Positions 54,957 through 64,000 are shown, counted from the first letter of the stretch. The stretch: DNA of 64,000 nucleotides from an uncultured Aeromonadaceae bacterium (GCA_945957385.1 CAMFKP010000011.1:1-64000); one strand, 5' to 3'. Numbers and translations: made by a program. The notes: generated from the sequence alone by a model not told the origin.

Positions 54957-56307
54957 GTGGCTGTACGACCGGCCGGCCGAGAGCACCGTCGCGTGGCGAG
55001 GCAGCGAGCGGCTGACGATCGCCCAGCTGCGTCTCGAGGTTGCGGCCCTGTCCGCCTGGATGGCATCGCAGACGGCCCGCCGTTGGGCGCTGTGCCTGGA
55101 TGACGCTTATTCCTTCACCGTGGCGCTGCTGGCCTGTGCCCAGACCGGTGTGCAGGCCGTGCTACCTGGCCACCGGCGTCCGGCGGCCCTGGCGGAATTG
55201 GCGTCGAATCTGGATGCGATGCTGGTTGACGGCGACTGGCCTGGCAGCGCGGAGCTACCGTTCCCGGTATGGTCGTGGTCATCAGTGATGCCGGAGGCGC
55301 TTGGCCGGTCGTCCACCTTACCGTTGGCGAGGTCCGAACTGCCTCTGTCGCTGTTGATGTTTACTTCAGGCTCCACCGGCTTGCCGCAGCCTGTTCTCAA
55401 GCAAGAGCGTGAACTGCTGGCCGAGGTGGCGGTACAGGCGCAGTTGTGGGCACCGTTGATGCAGCAGACGCTGTTGCTGGCGACGGTGAGTCAGCAGCAT
55501 ATCTATGGCCTGCTGTTTCGTATTCTGCTGCCGTTGCACCTCGGTGTGCCGTTTTGGGCCGCTACGCTGACAACACCGGAGCAGTTATGCCAGGTGGCGC
55601 AGATGTGGCGGCAGCCCTGGGGGCTGGTCAGTTCGCCGGCGTTTCTCGAACATCTGGATCCGGCCCTTCCCGTGGCGAACGGCCGTTGGTTGGTGACCTC
55701 CGGCGGGCCTTTGTCGACCGCAGGGGCGACACTGAGCCGCGGGTGTCTCGATTTGGCTGCGGTGGAGCTATACGGCAGCAGCGAGACCGGGGGCATCGCC
55801 TGGCGGCAGGAGCGTGACCATGATTGGTCTCTGTTGCCAGGGGTGGCGCTGAGTGTCGATGCACAGGGTGACTGGTGGCTGGATTCCCCCTTCTTGCCAG
55901 CCGGAGAGCGTTGGCGCCTGGCGGATCGCATTGCCTGGCAGGATAACGGTTTTCGTCTGCTCGGTCGGGCCGATCGCATCATCAAGTTGGCCGAGAAACG
56001 CATCTCGCTGGATGAAGTTGAACGGCGGCTGCAGGCGCTCGACTGGGTGCAGGAGGCGGTGGTGGTGCCGTTATTGCTGGGCCGTCGCACCGGCCTGGGG
56101 GCCGTGGTGGTGCCAACGCCACAGGGATGGCAATGGCATGCCGACCTGGGTAACGGCCGTCTGTTATGGCGCCTGCGGCAGGAGCTTGGTGTCTGGCTGG
56201 AGCCCGTGGCGCTGCCGCGGCGGCTGCGGTGCCTGAACGCCCTGCCATGTAACGCCCAGGGCAAGCGGCAATATGCCGAGCTCAAGGAGCTGTTTGATGA
56301 GGCCTGA
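54937..56307 (+). CDS. apeH: APE aryl/acyl AMP-ligase
   Basis: A 456-aa adenylate-forming enzyme. The AMP-binding motif MFTSGSTGLPQP, the ELYGSSETGG segment and the C-terminal GRADRIIKLAEKRISLDEVE are intact. In APE pathways it activates the aryl starter (4-hydroxybenzoate or coumarate-like) for loading onto a carrier protein. GGAGG is very close to this ATG; a TTG two codons later at 54943 would have better spacing, so the start is unsure by a few residues. Confidence 0.85.
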   Translation: MSLRLIEWLYDRPAESTVAWRGSERLTIAQLRLEVAALSAWMASQTARRWALCLDDAYSFTVALLACAQTGVQAVLPGHRRPAALAELASNLDAMLVDGDWPGSAELPFPVWSWSSVMPEALGRSSTLPLARSELPLSLLMFTSGSTGLPQPVLKQERELLAEVAVQAQLWAPLMQQTLLLATVSQQHIYGLLFRILLPLHLGVPFWAATLTTPEQLCQVAQMWRQPWGLVSSPAFLEHLDPALPVANGRWLVTSGGPLSTAGATLSRGCLDLAAVELYGSSETGGIAWRQERDHDWSLLPGVALSVDAQGDWWLDSPFLPAGERWRLADRIAWQDNGFRLLGRADRIIKLAEKRISLDEVERRLQALDWVQEAVVVPLLLGRRTGLGAVVVPTPQGWQWHADLGNGRLLWRLRQELGVWLEPVALPRRLRCLNALPCNAQGKRQYAELKELFDEA

Positions 56308-56653
56308 GATGCGACGCTGGCCCCAGGTCATTGGCCGTCAACGGCTCGCCGAGGGCGGAGTCCGTCTGATGTTGCAGCTGGATCCGGATCTGGTCTGGTT
56401 TGCCGGTCACTTCCCTGCCACTCCGATCTTGCCGGGCGTGGCTCAACTGCATATCGCTTTGCATCTGGCGAGCCAGGAGCTGGGGATCGGCGGTGAGTTT
56501 AGCGGTATGCAGATGATCAAATTCCAGCTGCCGCTGCGGCCGGGACAACAACCGGAGCTGGAGCTGGTCTGGTCGGCGCAACGGCACAGCCTGATCTTCA
56601 CCTATCGACTCGCCGGCGACGTCGCCAGCTCAGGGAGGGTGGGGTTGTGTTGA
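56297..56653 (+). CDS. apeI: APE hot-dog dehydratase
   Basis: A 118-aa hot-dog protein with GHFPATPILPGVAQL, the FabZ/FabA-type active-site histidine motif. It should dehydrate the 3-hydroxyacyl-ACP during polyene growth; a partner dehydratase usually lies further down such clusters. AGGAG is 8 nt before the ATG, which overlaps the ligase stop. Confidence 0.82.
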   Translation: MRPEMRRWPQVIGRQRLAEGGVRLMLQLDPDLVWFAGHFPATPILPGVAQLHIALHLASQELGIGGEFSGMQMIKFQLPLRPGQQPELELVWSAQRHSLIFTYRLAGDVASSGRVGLC

Positions 56654-58332
56654 GCTCGGGTAACGCTGTTTCGGTTTGTCTGGTGATCCCCTGTTATAAC
56701 CATGGTCCGGCGCTGTTGCGAACCTTGCAGGCGTTGACGGCCGGCCAGTTTCTGTCGCCCTTTGCGTGCATCCTGGTGGATGATGGTAGCGATGCCCAGA
56801 CGGCTGCGCTGCTGGATGCACTGCCGGCGCGCTACCCCGGACTCAGCCTGCTGCGCCACAGTGCCAATCAGGGCAAAGGGGGGGCGGTGATCAGCGGCTT
56901 GCGGCAAGCGGCTGCACTGGGTTTCAGCCATGCGTTACAGCTGGATGCCGATGGGCAGCACGATGTGAACGATCTGCCAGTGCTGCTGGCCCTGGCGCAG
57001 GAGATGCCCGCGGCGTTGATCTCCGGCGCCCCGATCTATGACGCCTCGGCACCGGCCGGCCGGCGTTATGGCCGCTACCTGACCCATGTCTGGGTCTGGC
57101 TGGAGACCGCCAGCCTGGCCATCAAGGACAGCATGTGTGGATTGCGAATCTACCCGCTGGCGCCTGTCATGCGCTTGTTGCAGCAGAAGCCATTGGGGCG
57201 GCGCATGGACTTTGATATTGAAATCATGGTGCGCCTCTACTGGGCCGGGGTACCGGTGCGCTTTTTGCCAACCCGGGTGCACTACCCGCCAGACGGGGTG
57301 TCGCACTTCGATCTTTGGCGCGACAATGTGCGCATCTCCTGGCTGCATACCCGACTGGTCACCGAGCGGCTGCTGGGTTGGCCGCAACGCTGGTGGCGGC
57401 GGCGTCACTGGTCGCGGACGCCGGAGCGAGGGGCCGAGTGGGGCTTGCGCCTGATGCGCTGGAGCTATGACCGTTTTGGGCGCCGCGGCTTTCAGCTCCT
57501 GTTATACCCTGTGATTACCTATTTTTGGCTGACGGGCATACGCCAACGTCGAGCCAGTCAATCCTATCTGGCGCGTATCCGCGCCGTGGCGCAGCGGCGT
57601 GGCCTCCGGTTACCGGAGGCCGACAAGGGCAGCTGGCACCACTTTGTGCGTTTTGGCGAGGCGATGCTCGACAAGCTGGCGGGGTGGCGTGGTGAGATTG
57701 GCCGCGACCAGATCCAGTTCCACGGCGAGGAGCACTATCGCGCCTGTGTGCAGCAGGGGGGAGGGCAGCTGATTCTGGGCTCCCATCTCGGTGATCTGGA
57801 GTTGTGCCGGGCTCTGGGGACGGCGTTTGGCGAGGTGACCATCAATGCGCTGGTGTTTACCCGCCACGCCGAACGCTTCAACCGGGTGTTGGCCAGTGCC
57901 AATCCGGCGGTGAAGATGAATCTTATCTGTGTGCAGAGCCTCGGCCCCGAGACCGCAATCTGGTTGAAACAGAAACTCGATGCGGGGGAATGGGTGGTGA
58001 TGGTTGGTGACCGTACCTCGGTGACGCGGGAAAAACGGGTGATTGAAGCGCAGTTCCTCGATGCGCCGGCGCCGTTTCCGCAAGGGCCGTTTGCGCTGGC
58101 GGCGGTATTGGGTGTGCCGGTCTCTCTGTTGTTTGGTTTGCGTATCGCCGGGCAGTTCACTGTGTACTTTGAGCCCTTCTCGGCGCCGATCCAGCTGTCG
58201 CGGCAGACCCGGCAGGCCATGTTGGCGGAGTGGGTACAGCGCTACGCTAACCGACTGGAGCATTACTGCCTGCAAGCACCGCTGGAGTGGTTCAATTTTT
58301 ACGATTTCTGGCAATTATCCGATGACGAATGA
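56647..58332 (+). CDS. apeJ: fused GT2 glycosyltransferase and LpxL-type acyltransferase
   Basis: A 561-aa two-domain protein. Residues about 1-245 form a GT2 domain (CLVIPCYNHGPALL, LVDDGSDAQT, QLDADGQHD). The rest is an acyltransferase of the lipid A biosynthesis type (LILGSHLGDLELCRAL, then VMVGDRTSVTR and FPQGPFALA). It probably builds the lipid part of the pigment. It starts at a GTG (GGGAGG upstream) inside the end of the dehydratase gene; a TTG three nt later is also possible. Confidence 0.85.
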   Translation: MLSSGNAVSVCLVIPCYNHGPALLRTLQALTAGQFLSPFACILVDDGSDAQTAALLDALPARYPGLSLLRHSANQGKGGAVISGLRQAAALGFSHALQLDADGQHDVNDLPVLLALAQEMPAALISGAPIYDASAPAGRRYGRYLTHVWVWLETASLAIKDSMCGLRIYPLAPVMRLLQQKPLGRRMDFDIEIMVRLYWAGVPVRFLPTRVHYPPDGVSHFDLWRDNVRISWLHTRLVTERLLGWPQRWWRRRHWSRTPERGAEWGLRLMRWSYDRFGRRGFQLLLYPVITYFWLTGIRQRRASQSYLARIRAVAQRRGLRLPEADKGSWHHFVRFGEAMLDKLAGWRGEIGRDQIQFHGEEHYRACVQQGGGQLILGSHLGDLELCRALGTAFGEVTINALVFTRHAERFNRVLASANPAVKMNLICVQSLGPETAIWLKQKLDAGEWVVMVGDRTSVTREKRVIEAQFLDAPAPFPQGPFALAAVLGVPVSLLFGLRIAGQFTVYFEPFSAPIQLSRQTRQAMLAEWVQRYANRLEHYCLQAPLEWFNFYDFWQLSDDE

Positions 58333-59890
58333 AGCTGGTTTGCACACGACAGTAACGTTGGGTGCCGGTCGCCTGACGATAGAGGATGTCTGGGCTCTGG
58401 CCCACCGCCGGGCGGCAGTCCGGCTCAATGACGACGTCGATTTCCAGGCCCGCATCGCTCGGGGGGCGGCGTTTCTTGACCGCCTGCTGGCCGAAGAGGG
58501 CCACATCTATGGCGTGACCACCGGTTATGGCGACTCGGTGACGCGTCGGGTACCTGCGGCACTGGTGGCTGAGTTGCCGCTGCATCTGACCCGGTTCCAC
58601 GGCTGTGGCTTGGGTGCGGACCTGTCGCTGGAGGCGAGTCGGGCCGTACTGGTGGCGCGCTTGTGTTCGTTAGCACAAGGGGTTTCCGGTGTCAGTCTGG
58701 GACTGTTACAACGCCTGTGCTGGTTGTTGCAACAAGATCTGATTCCGCGCATTCCCGAGGAGGGCTCGGTGGGGGCCAGCGGCGATCTGACCCCGCTCTC
58801 CTATGTGGCTGCCGTGCTGGTCGGCGAGCGTGATCTGTTTCGTGACGGCCGCTTGCAGCCGGCGGCCGACGTCTACCGTGCGCTCGGCATAGCGCCGCTG
58901 GTGTTGCGGCCCAAGGAGGGACTGGCGCTGATGAACGGCACTGCGGTGATGACGGCGCTCTCCTGTCTGGCCTATCAGCGCTGTGCTTATCTGATGCAGT
59001 TGACGACCCGCATTACGGCATTGATGTGTGAGGCGCTGGCCGGTAACGCCTTCCATTTTGATGCCCGGCTGTTCGCTGCCAAACCCCATCCCGGCCTGCA
59101 GCAGGTGGCCGCCTGGCTGCGTGCTGACCTGCAGGCCGGTGCCTTGCCGCGCCACAGCGACCGATTACAGGATCGGTATTCGTTGCGCTGCGCTCCCCAT
59201 GTCATCGGTGTGGTGGCGGATGGTTTGCCGTGGTGGCGGCAACTGATCGAAAACGAACTCAACAGTGCCAATGACAACCCACTGATCGACGGTGATGAGG
59301 AACATGTGATGCACGGCGGCCATTTCTATGGTGGCCATATCGCCATGGCCATGGACAGCATGAAGACCGCGATTGCCAATCTGGCCGATCTGCTGGATCG
59401 TCAGCTGGCCCTGCTGGTGGATAGCAAGTTCAACAAGGGGCTGCCGGGCAACCTCAGTGGTGCGACCGGGGAGCGCAGCGCTATCAATCATGGCTTCAAG
59501 GCGCTGCAGATTGCGGTTTCGGCCTGGACGGCCGAGGCGCTGAAACAGACGTTGCCGGCCAGCATCTTTTCCCGATCCACCGAGTGTCACAACCAGGACA
59601 AGGTCAGCATGGGCACCATAGCGGCGCGCGATTGCCTGCGGGTGCTGCAGTTGAGCGAACAGGTGGCGGCGGCCTGCCTGTTGGCGGCGGTGCAGGGCGT
59701 CGAGTTACGACGAGCCATCACGACGCCGGCTGCGCCGTTAGCGCCCGGATTGCAGGCGCACTGTGCGGCCGTTCGCCGCATCAGCGCCCCGCTGATCGAA
59801 GATCGGCCGCTGGAAGCCGAGTTACGCCAGTTGGTGACGGCCATCCAGCAGCAGGTGTGGCCACTGTATACGGAGTGCGAACATGGGTGA
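58322..59890 (+). CDS. aromatic amino acid ammonia-lyase of the APE cluster
   Basis: A 522-aa lyase of the HAL/PAL/TAL family. The MIO-forming ASG is in SVGASGDLTPLSY (near residue 152); the active-site tyrosine loop YGVTTGYGD and NDNPLID are present. It would make a cinnamate or coumarate starter. The substrate-deciding pair reads Phe-His (TRFHGCGLG), neither the His-Leu of tyrosine lyases nor the Ser-His of histidine lyases, so the amino acid used is uncertain. The ATG overlaps the preceding stop by 11 nt. Confidence 0.86.
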   Translation: MTNEAGLHTTVTLGAGRLTIEDVWALAHRRAAVRLNDDVDFQARIARGAAFLDRLLAEEGHIYGVTTGYGDSVTRRVPAALVAELPLHLTRFHGCGLGADLSLEASRAVLVARLCSLAQGVSGVSLGLLQRLCWLLQQDLIPRIPEEGSVGASGDLTPLSYVAAVLVGERDLFRDGRLQPAADVYRALGIAPLVLRPKEGLALMNGTAVMTALSCLAYQRCAYLMQLTTRITALMCEALAGNAFHFDARLFAAKPHPGLQQVAAWLRADLQAGALPRHSDRLQDRYSLRCAPHVIGVVADGLPWWRQLIENELNSANDNPLIDGDEEHVMHGGHFYGGHIAMAMDSMKTAIANLADLLDRQLALLVDSKFNKGLPGNLSGATGERSAINHGFKALQIAVSAWTAEALKQTLPASIFSRSTECHNQDKVSMGTIAARDCLRVLQLSEQVAAACLLAAVQGVELRRAITTPAAPLAPGLQAHCAAVRRISAPLIEDRPLEAELRQLVTAIQQQVWPLYTECEHG

Positions 59891-60305
59891 TATCCGCTTG
59901 CCGAGCGCCGAACTGGAGTTGCGGGTGCCGTTTCACGATGTCGATGCCATGGGCGTGGTGTGGCATGGCAACTATTTCCGTTATCTGGAACAGGCGCGCT
60001 GCGAGCTGTTGCGGCAGATCGACTATGACTACCTCCAGATGGAGGCCTCCGGCTATCTCTGGCCTGTGGTCGACACCCGGTTGAAGTTCATTGCGCCGTT
60101 GCGGTTTGATCAACTGATCCGGGTCTGTGTCAGCGTCAGCGAGTACGAAAACCGGCTGCGCCTGGAGTATCAAATTCTGGATGCCGAGAGCGGTGTCCGC
60201 GCCTGTAAGGGCTACACCATTCAGGTGGCGGTGGCGAAGGTGAGCGGCGAGATGCAATGGCTCTCTCCGCCGATTCTGCTGCAGCGATTGGGGGTGAGCG
60301 CATGA
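59883..60305 (+). CDS. apeK: APE hot-dog thioesterase
   Basis: A 140-aa hot-dog thioesterase of the 4-hydroxybenzoyl-CoA type. HDVDAMGVVWHGNYFRYLEQARCE contains the catalytic-aspartate signature. It may edit or release carrier-bound intermediates. The ATG overlaps the lyase stop by 8 nt, in keeping with tight coupling along the operon. Confidence 0.85.
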   Translation: MGDIRLPSAELELRVPFHDVDAMGVVWHGNYFRYLEQARCELLRQIDYDYLQMEASGYLWPVVDTRLKFIAPLRFDQLIRVCVSVSEYENRLRLEYQILDAESGVRACKGYTIQVAVAKVSGEMQWLSPPILLQRLGVSA

Positions 60306-60922
60306 GCGGTGGCTGGGTTCTGCTGCTCGGCATCCTGGCGGGCGTGGTCTCGGGCGAGCTGGGTGCGGCGCCGCTGTCGATGGCGGCGCTACAGGCCAAA
60401 CTGGCGGCCGTGCCGGTACAACGTTGCCAATTTGCACAGCGCCGCATGCTGCCTGGTCTGGAGACACCTCTGCTCTCTTCCGGGCAGATGATCTTCGATC
60501 GTCAGTTGGGGCTCTGGTGGCGGCAACAGCAGCCGTTTGTGATGACGCTGCGCCTGAATGCACAGCGCTTCGAACAGCAGTTGGAGGGGCAGGCGCCCGA
60601 GGTGCTGACGCCACAGCAGCAACCGCAGCTGTTTGATTTTTCCCGGCTGATGCTCAGCCTGTTCGTGGCCGATCGTACTGTGCTGGAGCAGGCGTTTAAC
60701 CTGTCACTGCACAGTCAGGGGCCGGCATGGCAACTGCAACTTCACCCCAGACAACCGCCGCTGGATCAGGTCTTCCGCCAGTTGATCCTGCAGGGGGAAC
60801 AAGGGCTGGAACAGCTGCAGATTGCCGATCAACAAGGTGGTACGACGCAGATCGAGTTTCATGATTGTCACCCTTCACTGGCGGAGCTGAGCGATGCAGA
60901 GCGACGACTGTTCAGTCGATAA
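60302..60922 (+). CDS. apeL: LolA-like periplasmic carrier of the APE cluster
   Basis: A 206-aa protein with a Sec signal (GILAGVVSGELGAAP) and a LolA-like body (QCQFAQRRMLPGLETPLLSSGQMIF). LolA-type carriers move lipids or lipoproteins across the periplasm, so this one probably helps carry the polyene lipid to the outer membrane. The ATG overlaps the thioesterase stop (ATGA). Confidence 0.8.
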   Translation: MSGGWVLLLGILAGVVSGELGAAPLSMAALQAKLAAVPVQRCQFAQRRMLPGLETPLLSSGQMIFDRQLGLWWRQQQPFVMTLRLNAQRFEQQLEGQAPEVLTPQQQPQLFDFSRLMLSLFVADRTVLEQAFNLSLHSQGPAWQLQLHPRQPPLDQVFRQLILQGEQGLEQLQIADQQGGTTQIEFHDCHPSLAELSDAERRLFSR

Positions 60923-63245
60923 CGCCGTCTGGCGACGGCGTTGGCAACGCTGGGGCTGGGGCTGGCTGTTGATGGTGGTGGGGATGACACTGCTGCTGGC
61001 ATGGCAACTGCCGCAGGCCAGGATCAACAGCAGCGTGCTGGCGCTGCTGCCACAGGAGGAGGCCGACACACCGTTGGCGAAGTGGCAATCGCCGCTGGCG
61101 GAGCGTCTCGATCGCCAATTGGTGTGGCTGATACATGCCCCCGCCGGTGCCGAGGCTGCGCGCTGGTGGCAACAGCAGCTGGGACAGTTACAGGGTATCA
61201 CCCAGGTGGTGGGGGACGAGCCGTCGCTGGCGCGGCAATGGGCGGATTTTTATGCCCGCTACCGGTATCAATTGAGCAATCCGCTGATCGATGCCCGGAT
61301 GCAACAGGGGGCGACGGCGTGGCTGCAGTGGGTGCGCGGACAGCTCTATTCGCCGTTTGCCGGCGTCTCGCTCAGTGAATGGCGCCAGGATCCGCTCTTG
61401 CTGACCCGACAGATGCTGATGACTCAGACCCATGGTCCCCTGCGATTGCAGCAGGGGTGGTTGCTCAGCCAGGACGCAGCGGGGCGCGACTGGTATCTGA
61501 TCCGTGCCGAACTGGCCGGATCGGCATTTGACCTGACGCGCAGCCATCGCCTGGTGGCCGAGCTGGATCAGTTGCAACGCCAACTGGGCGAGCGCTTTCC
61601 GGGGGCCCGTTTACTGCAGCGTGGCACCCTGTTCTACAGCGAACACGCGGCCGAACTGGCGAAGGCCGACATCTCGACGATCGGCCTCGGCTCGCTGCTC
61701 GGTGTCGTACTGGTGATCTGGTGGGCGTTTCGCGGCCTGCGGCCATTGTGGCTCTGCATGCTGCCGCTGGGGGTGGGCCTGGTGGCCGGTTTGCTGGCGG
61801 TGCTGCTCTGTTTCGGCCAGATCCACCTGTTCACGCTGGTGATCTGTACCAGTTTGATCGGCATCTCCGATGATTACTCGTTGCATTACCTCAGTGAGCG
61901 GCGCCTGCATCCAGATGAAACGCCCTGGGCCACGGCACTCCGCCTGTGGCGGCCGCTGTTGATGGCCTTGCTGACCACCCTGCTCGGTTACCTGTTGCTC
62001 TGGCTGGCGCCGTTCCCCGGTTTGCAGCAGATGGCAGTCTTTTCGCTGGTTGGCTTGCTGGCGTCATTTATCACGGTGTTTTGCTGGATGCCGCCGCTGG
62101 TGGGCAAGATGACCTGCCAGCCGTTGCCTGCCCGGCACTGGATGGAAGCCTGGTTGCAGCTGTGGCAGACCCGACGCTGGTTGCGTCAGGGGGTGCCCTG
62201 GTTGTTGTTGCTGCCTGCGGCCTATGGGTTGAGCCTGTTGGTGGTAGATGATGATGTCCGTCGTCTGCAACCCTTGCCGGTTGAGCTGCAGCACCAGGAG
62301 CAGCAGATCGCCACCTTGACTGGACAGGGGAGCGATCTGACGGGGTTTCTGGTCACGGGGGATTCAGAGCAGCAGGTACTGCAGCGTGCCGAACGGTTGG
62401 ATACTGTGCTGGCCTCCCTCAAGGCGCAGCGGGTGCTCACAGAGTATCGCAACCTGACCGGCATGTTGCCCTCCCTGGCGCGCCAGCAGGCGCGATACCA
62501 GGCGCTGACACCGCTGGCCGCCAAGGTGGCTGGCGCACTGCCGGCGATGGGCGCCGCCGCGCTGCCGGCCTTTGAGCCGTTGACGCCGCAAGCGTGGCTG
62601 ACCAGTCCGGTCAGTCAGGGCTGGCGTCTTTTGTGGCTGCAGCACGGGGATGACGTCGCGTTGCTGGTCCCCGTCTATGGCGTGCACGATCTTGCCACCC
62701 TGCAGCAGGCGACGTCCGGCTTGCCTGGTATCTACTGGCAGGACAAGCGCCAGAGCTGGAGCGATCTGTTCGCGCGCTACCGGATCCTGCTGGCGGGATT
62801 GCTGGCGACCGGCGTCCTGCTTGCGGTCGGTTATATGGTGTGGCGCTTGGGGTGGCGCCCCACGGCGCGCATCATGGTCGCCAATGGTGTGGCGTTGCTG
62901 CTGGCGACTGCCGCATTGGGGGTGGCAGGCCTGCCATTTACCCTGTTTAGCCTGCTGGCACTGAGCCTGGTGTTCGGTATTGGTGTCGACTATGGGCTCT
63001 TCTTTGCACACTGCGCCGCCGAAACCGGGCAGGACGCCGCAGCCGATGAACGGCGTCTGGCGACCCTGTTGGCGATCCTGCTGGCGAATCTGACCACCCA
63101 GTTGGGATTTGGCCTGCTGGCGCTGAGTCATACCCAGGCCATTGCCAGCTTCGGGCTGGTATTGAGTGTCGGTGTGCTGGTCTCATTTTTGCTGGCACCG
63201 CTGGCTCTGCCGCGGCGGCCTGACTCATTGGAGCCTCCGACATGA
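60894..63245 (+). CDS. apeM: MMPL/RND-superfamily exporter of the APE cluster
   Basis: A 783-aa inner-membrane transporter with an N-terminal helix, a large periplasmic domain, five more helices (from ISTIGLGSLLGVVLVIWWAF), a second loop and a last six-helix set (ILLAGLLATGVLL to VLVSFLLAPLAL). The GISDDYSLHYLSE and GIGVDYGLFF motifs fit the proton-relay aspartates of MMPL proteins. It should export the polyene lipid. GGAG lies 8 nt before the ATG; it overlaps the LolA-like gene by 29 nt. Confidence 0.85.
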   Translation: MQSDDCSVDNAVWRRRWQRWGWGWLLMVVGMTLLLAWQLPQARINSSVLALLPQEEADTPLAKWQSPLAERLDRQLVWLIHAPAGAEAARWWQQQLGQLQGITQVVGDEPSLARQWADFYARYRYQLSNPLIDARMQQGATAWLQWVRGQLYSPFAGVSLSEWRQDPLLLTRQMLMTQTHGPLRLQQGWLLSQDAAGRDWYLIRAELAGSAFDLTRSHRLVAELDQLQRQLGERFPGARLLQRGTLFYSEHAAELAKADISTIGLGSLLGVVLVIWWAFRGLRPLWLCMLPLGVGLVAGLLAVLLCFGQIHLFTLVICTSLIGISDDYSLHYLSERRLHPDETPWATALRLWRPLLMALLTTLLGYLLLWLAPFPGLQQMAVFSLVGLLASFITVFCWMPPLVGKMTCQPLPARHWMEAWLQLWQTRRWLRQGVPWLLLLPAAYGLSLLVVDDDVRRLQPLPVELQHQEQQIATLTGQGSDLTGFLVTGDSEQQVLQRAERLDTVLASLKAQRVLTEYRNLTGMLPSLARQQARYQALTPLAAKVAGALPAMGAAALPAFEPLTPQAWLTSPVSQGWRLLWLQHGDDVALLVPVYGVHDLATLQQATSGLPGIYWQDKRQSWSDLFARYRILLAGLLATGVLLAVGYMVWRLGWRPTARIMVANGVALLLATAALGVAGLPFTLFSLLALSLVFGIGVDYGLFFAHCAAETGQDAAADERRLATLLAILLANLTTQLGFGLLALSHTQAIASFGLVLSVGVLVSFLLAPLALPRRPDSLEPPT

Positions 63246-63862
63246 CGCACCTGATGATGCCCCTGCGGCGTTATTTGCCTCTACTGTTGCTGGGTGTGCT
63301 GGCCTGTTCGGCACGACCGGTACCGGAAGCGGCGCTGGATCGGCAGACCCGGGTGGCTTTGCCGGCCCCCTGGCCGGCGCCGCTGCACTACCGGCAACAG
63401 TTGTTGACGGTGGCGTTACCTGGCTCCAGCCACGACGGGCAGAGTCTGATGACAGTCCTGACCGTGCAGCCTCAAGGGCTGCGTCTGCAGGGGCTGACGC
63501 CGTTGGGCGTGCCGCTGTTCCGTATCGATTATGATGCGGCGGGGATCCACAGTTCAACCTTGCCCGGGCTGGCGCCCGGCGTCGGGGCTATGCCGCCGGC
63601 GGCACAGGTGCTGGCGGATGTCATGTTGGCTTACTGGCCGCTGGCGAGCTGGCAGGCCCGGCTTCCTGCCGGCTGGAGCCTGACGGAGACCCCGGATTCG
63701 CGGTTATTACGCAATCCGGCTGGTGAACGCGTAACTGAAATCAACTATGTTGTCAGCCCGCAAGGGCGCGAGCCGAGCCGGCTGACGCAACATGTATTTG
63801 GCTACCAGCTGATCTTGCGCACGCTCGCCAGCCGCCCCACAGCGTCAGGAGGTGAGGAATGA
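63242..63862 (+). CDS. apeN: DUF3261-type lipoprotein of the APE cluster
   Basis: A 206-aa lipoprotein with the lipobox LLGVLAC after MTHLMMPLRRYLPLL. The mature part (QLLTVALPGSSHDGQSLMTVLTVQPQGLRLQGLTPLG) resembles DUF3261 proteins, which accompany APE exporters; a role in pigment placement at the outer membrane is inferred. The ATG overlaps the exporter stop by 4 nt. Confidence 0.8.
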   Translation: MTHLMMPLRRYLPLLLLGVLACSARPVPEAALDRQTRVALPAPWPAPLHYRQQLLTVALPGSSHDGQSLMTVLTVQPQGLRLQGLTPLGVPLFRIDYDAAGIHSSTLPGLAPGVGAMPPAAQVLADVMLAYWPLASWQARLPAGWSLTETPDSRLLRNPAGERVTEINYVVSPQGREPSRLTQHVFGYQLILRTLASRPTASGGEE

Positions 63863-64000
63863 AGGTGCCACCTTGCTATATCCATGGCATGGGGATGATC
63901 AATGCGCTGGGAGCGAACGCCACCGAGGTGGCCTCCGGCCTGGCTGGCGCATCACCGCTGGCAGGTCATGCGCTGACGCTGCACGATGGTCGCCGGGTCT
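63859..64000 (+). CDS. apeO: APE beta-ketoacyl-ACP synthase, 5' part (cut by window end)
   Basis: The first 47 codons begin MKVPPCYIHGMGMINALGANA, a thiolase-fold ketosynthase start. ATGA overlap with the DUF3261 gene. The catalytic Cys/His residues lie beyond the window. It is expected to pair with the chain length factor at 52355. Confidence 0.72.
   Translation, partial: MKVPPCYIHGMGMINALGANATEVASGLAGASPLAGHALTLHDGRRV

Overview
The window looks like the chromosome of a high-GC gammaproteobacterium. The long-form (about 490-residue) ilvC next to a divergent ilvY, the ydcSTUV-patD order, cytochrome b562 and tcdA all point to the Gammaproteobacteria. An Aeromonadales-like host is a reasonable guess, but no rRNA or other marker is present to prove it. 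No tRNA, rRNA, CRISPR array or transposase gene was seen.

Layout. 0-4.6 kb: a phosphopantetheinyl transferase, gabT-gabD and a divergent LysR regulator. 4.7-6.4 kb: a TreZ-like GH13 enzyme. 6.6-12.0 kb: an AT-rich island bracketed by two inverted copies of a structured ~245-bp repeat. The island carries a small lipoprotein and a YobI-like membrane P-loop NTPase gene interrupted by one in-frame TGA. 12.1-17.1 kb: an Fsr-type MFS pump with a divergent AraC regulator, a SnoaL-like protein, and a GH4 phospho-glucosidase with a divergent LysR regulator. 17.1-23.9 kb: two exported phosphatases, each preceded by Pho-box-like phased repeats, flanking trpBA and its divergent TrpI-type regulator. 24-32.7 kb: a diguanylate cyclase, a guanine deaminase with a probable signal peptide, and the ydcSTUV-patD putrescine operon. 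32.9-40.1 kb: pgi, a tryptophanyl-tRNA synthetase behind a Trp-Trp leader peptide and attenuator, an HDOD protein, cytochrome b562, ilvY and ilvC. 40.3-44.8 kb: a TonB siderophore receptor, an FhuF-like reductase and a MATE pump. 44.9-48.9 kb: an epimerase, GT39, LAB_N and GT2 group that probably decorates lipid A. 49-50.6 kb: a degenerate EAL protein and tcdA. 50.6-64 kb: an aryl polyene (APE) pigment cluster that runs off the right edge inside a ketosynthase gene.

How the parts fit. YdcSTUV with PatD, then GabT and GabD, would take putrescine to succinate, although the two blocks are about 25 kb apart. The two secreted phosphatases are probably one phosphate-starvation response. Tryptophan control appears twice: trpBA under a TrpI-like activator, and a TrpRS under ribosome-mediated attenuation. 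The APE cluster has the ammonia lyase, ligase, two carrier proteins, hot-dog enzymes, acyl and glycosyl transferases and export proteins needed to make and place an aryl polyene lipid; the PPTase at the left end could activate its carrier proteins.

The best candidates for something new are the YobI-like island with its nonsense codon and flanking inverted repeats, and the trpS leader/attenuator.
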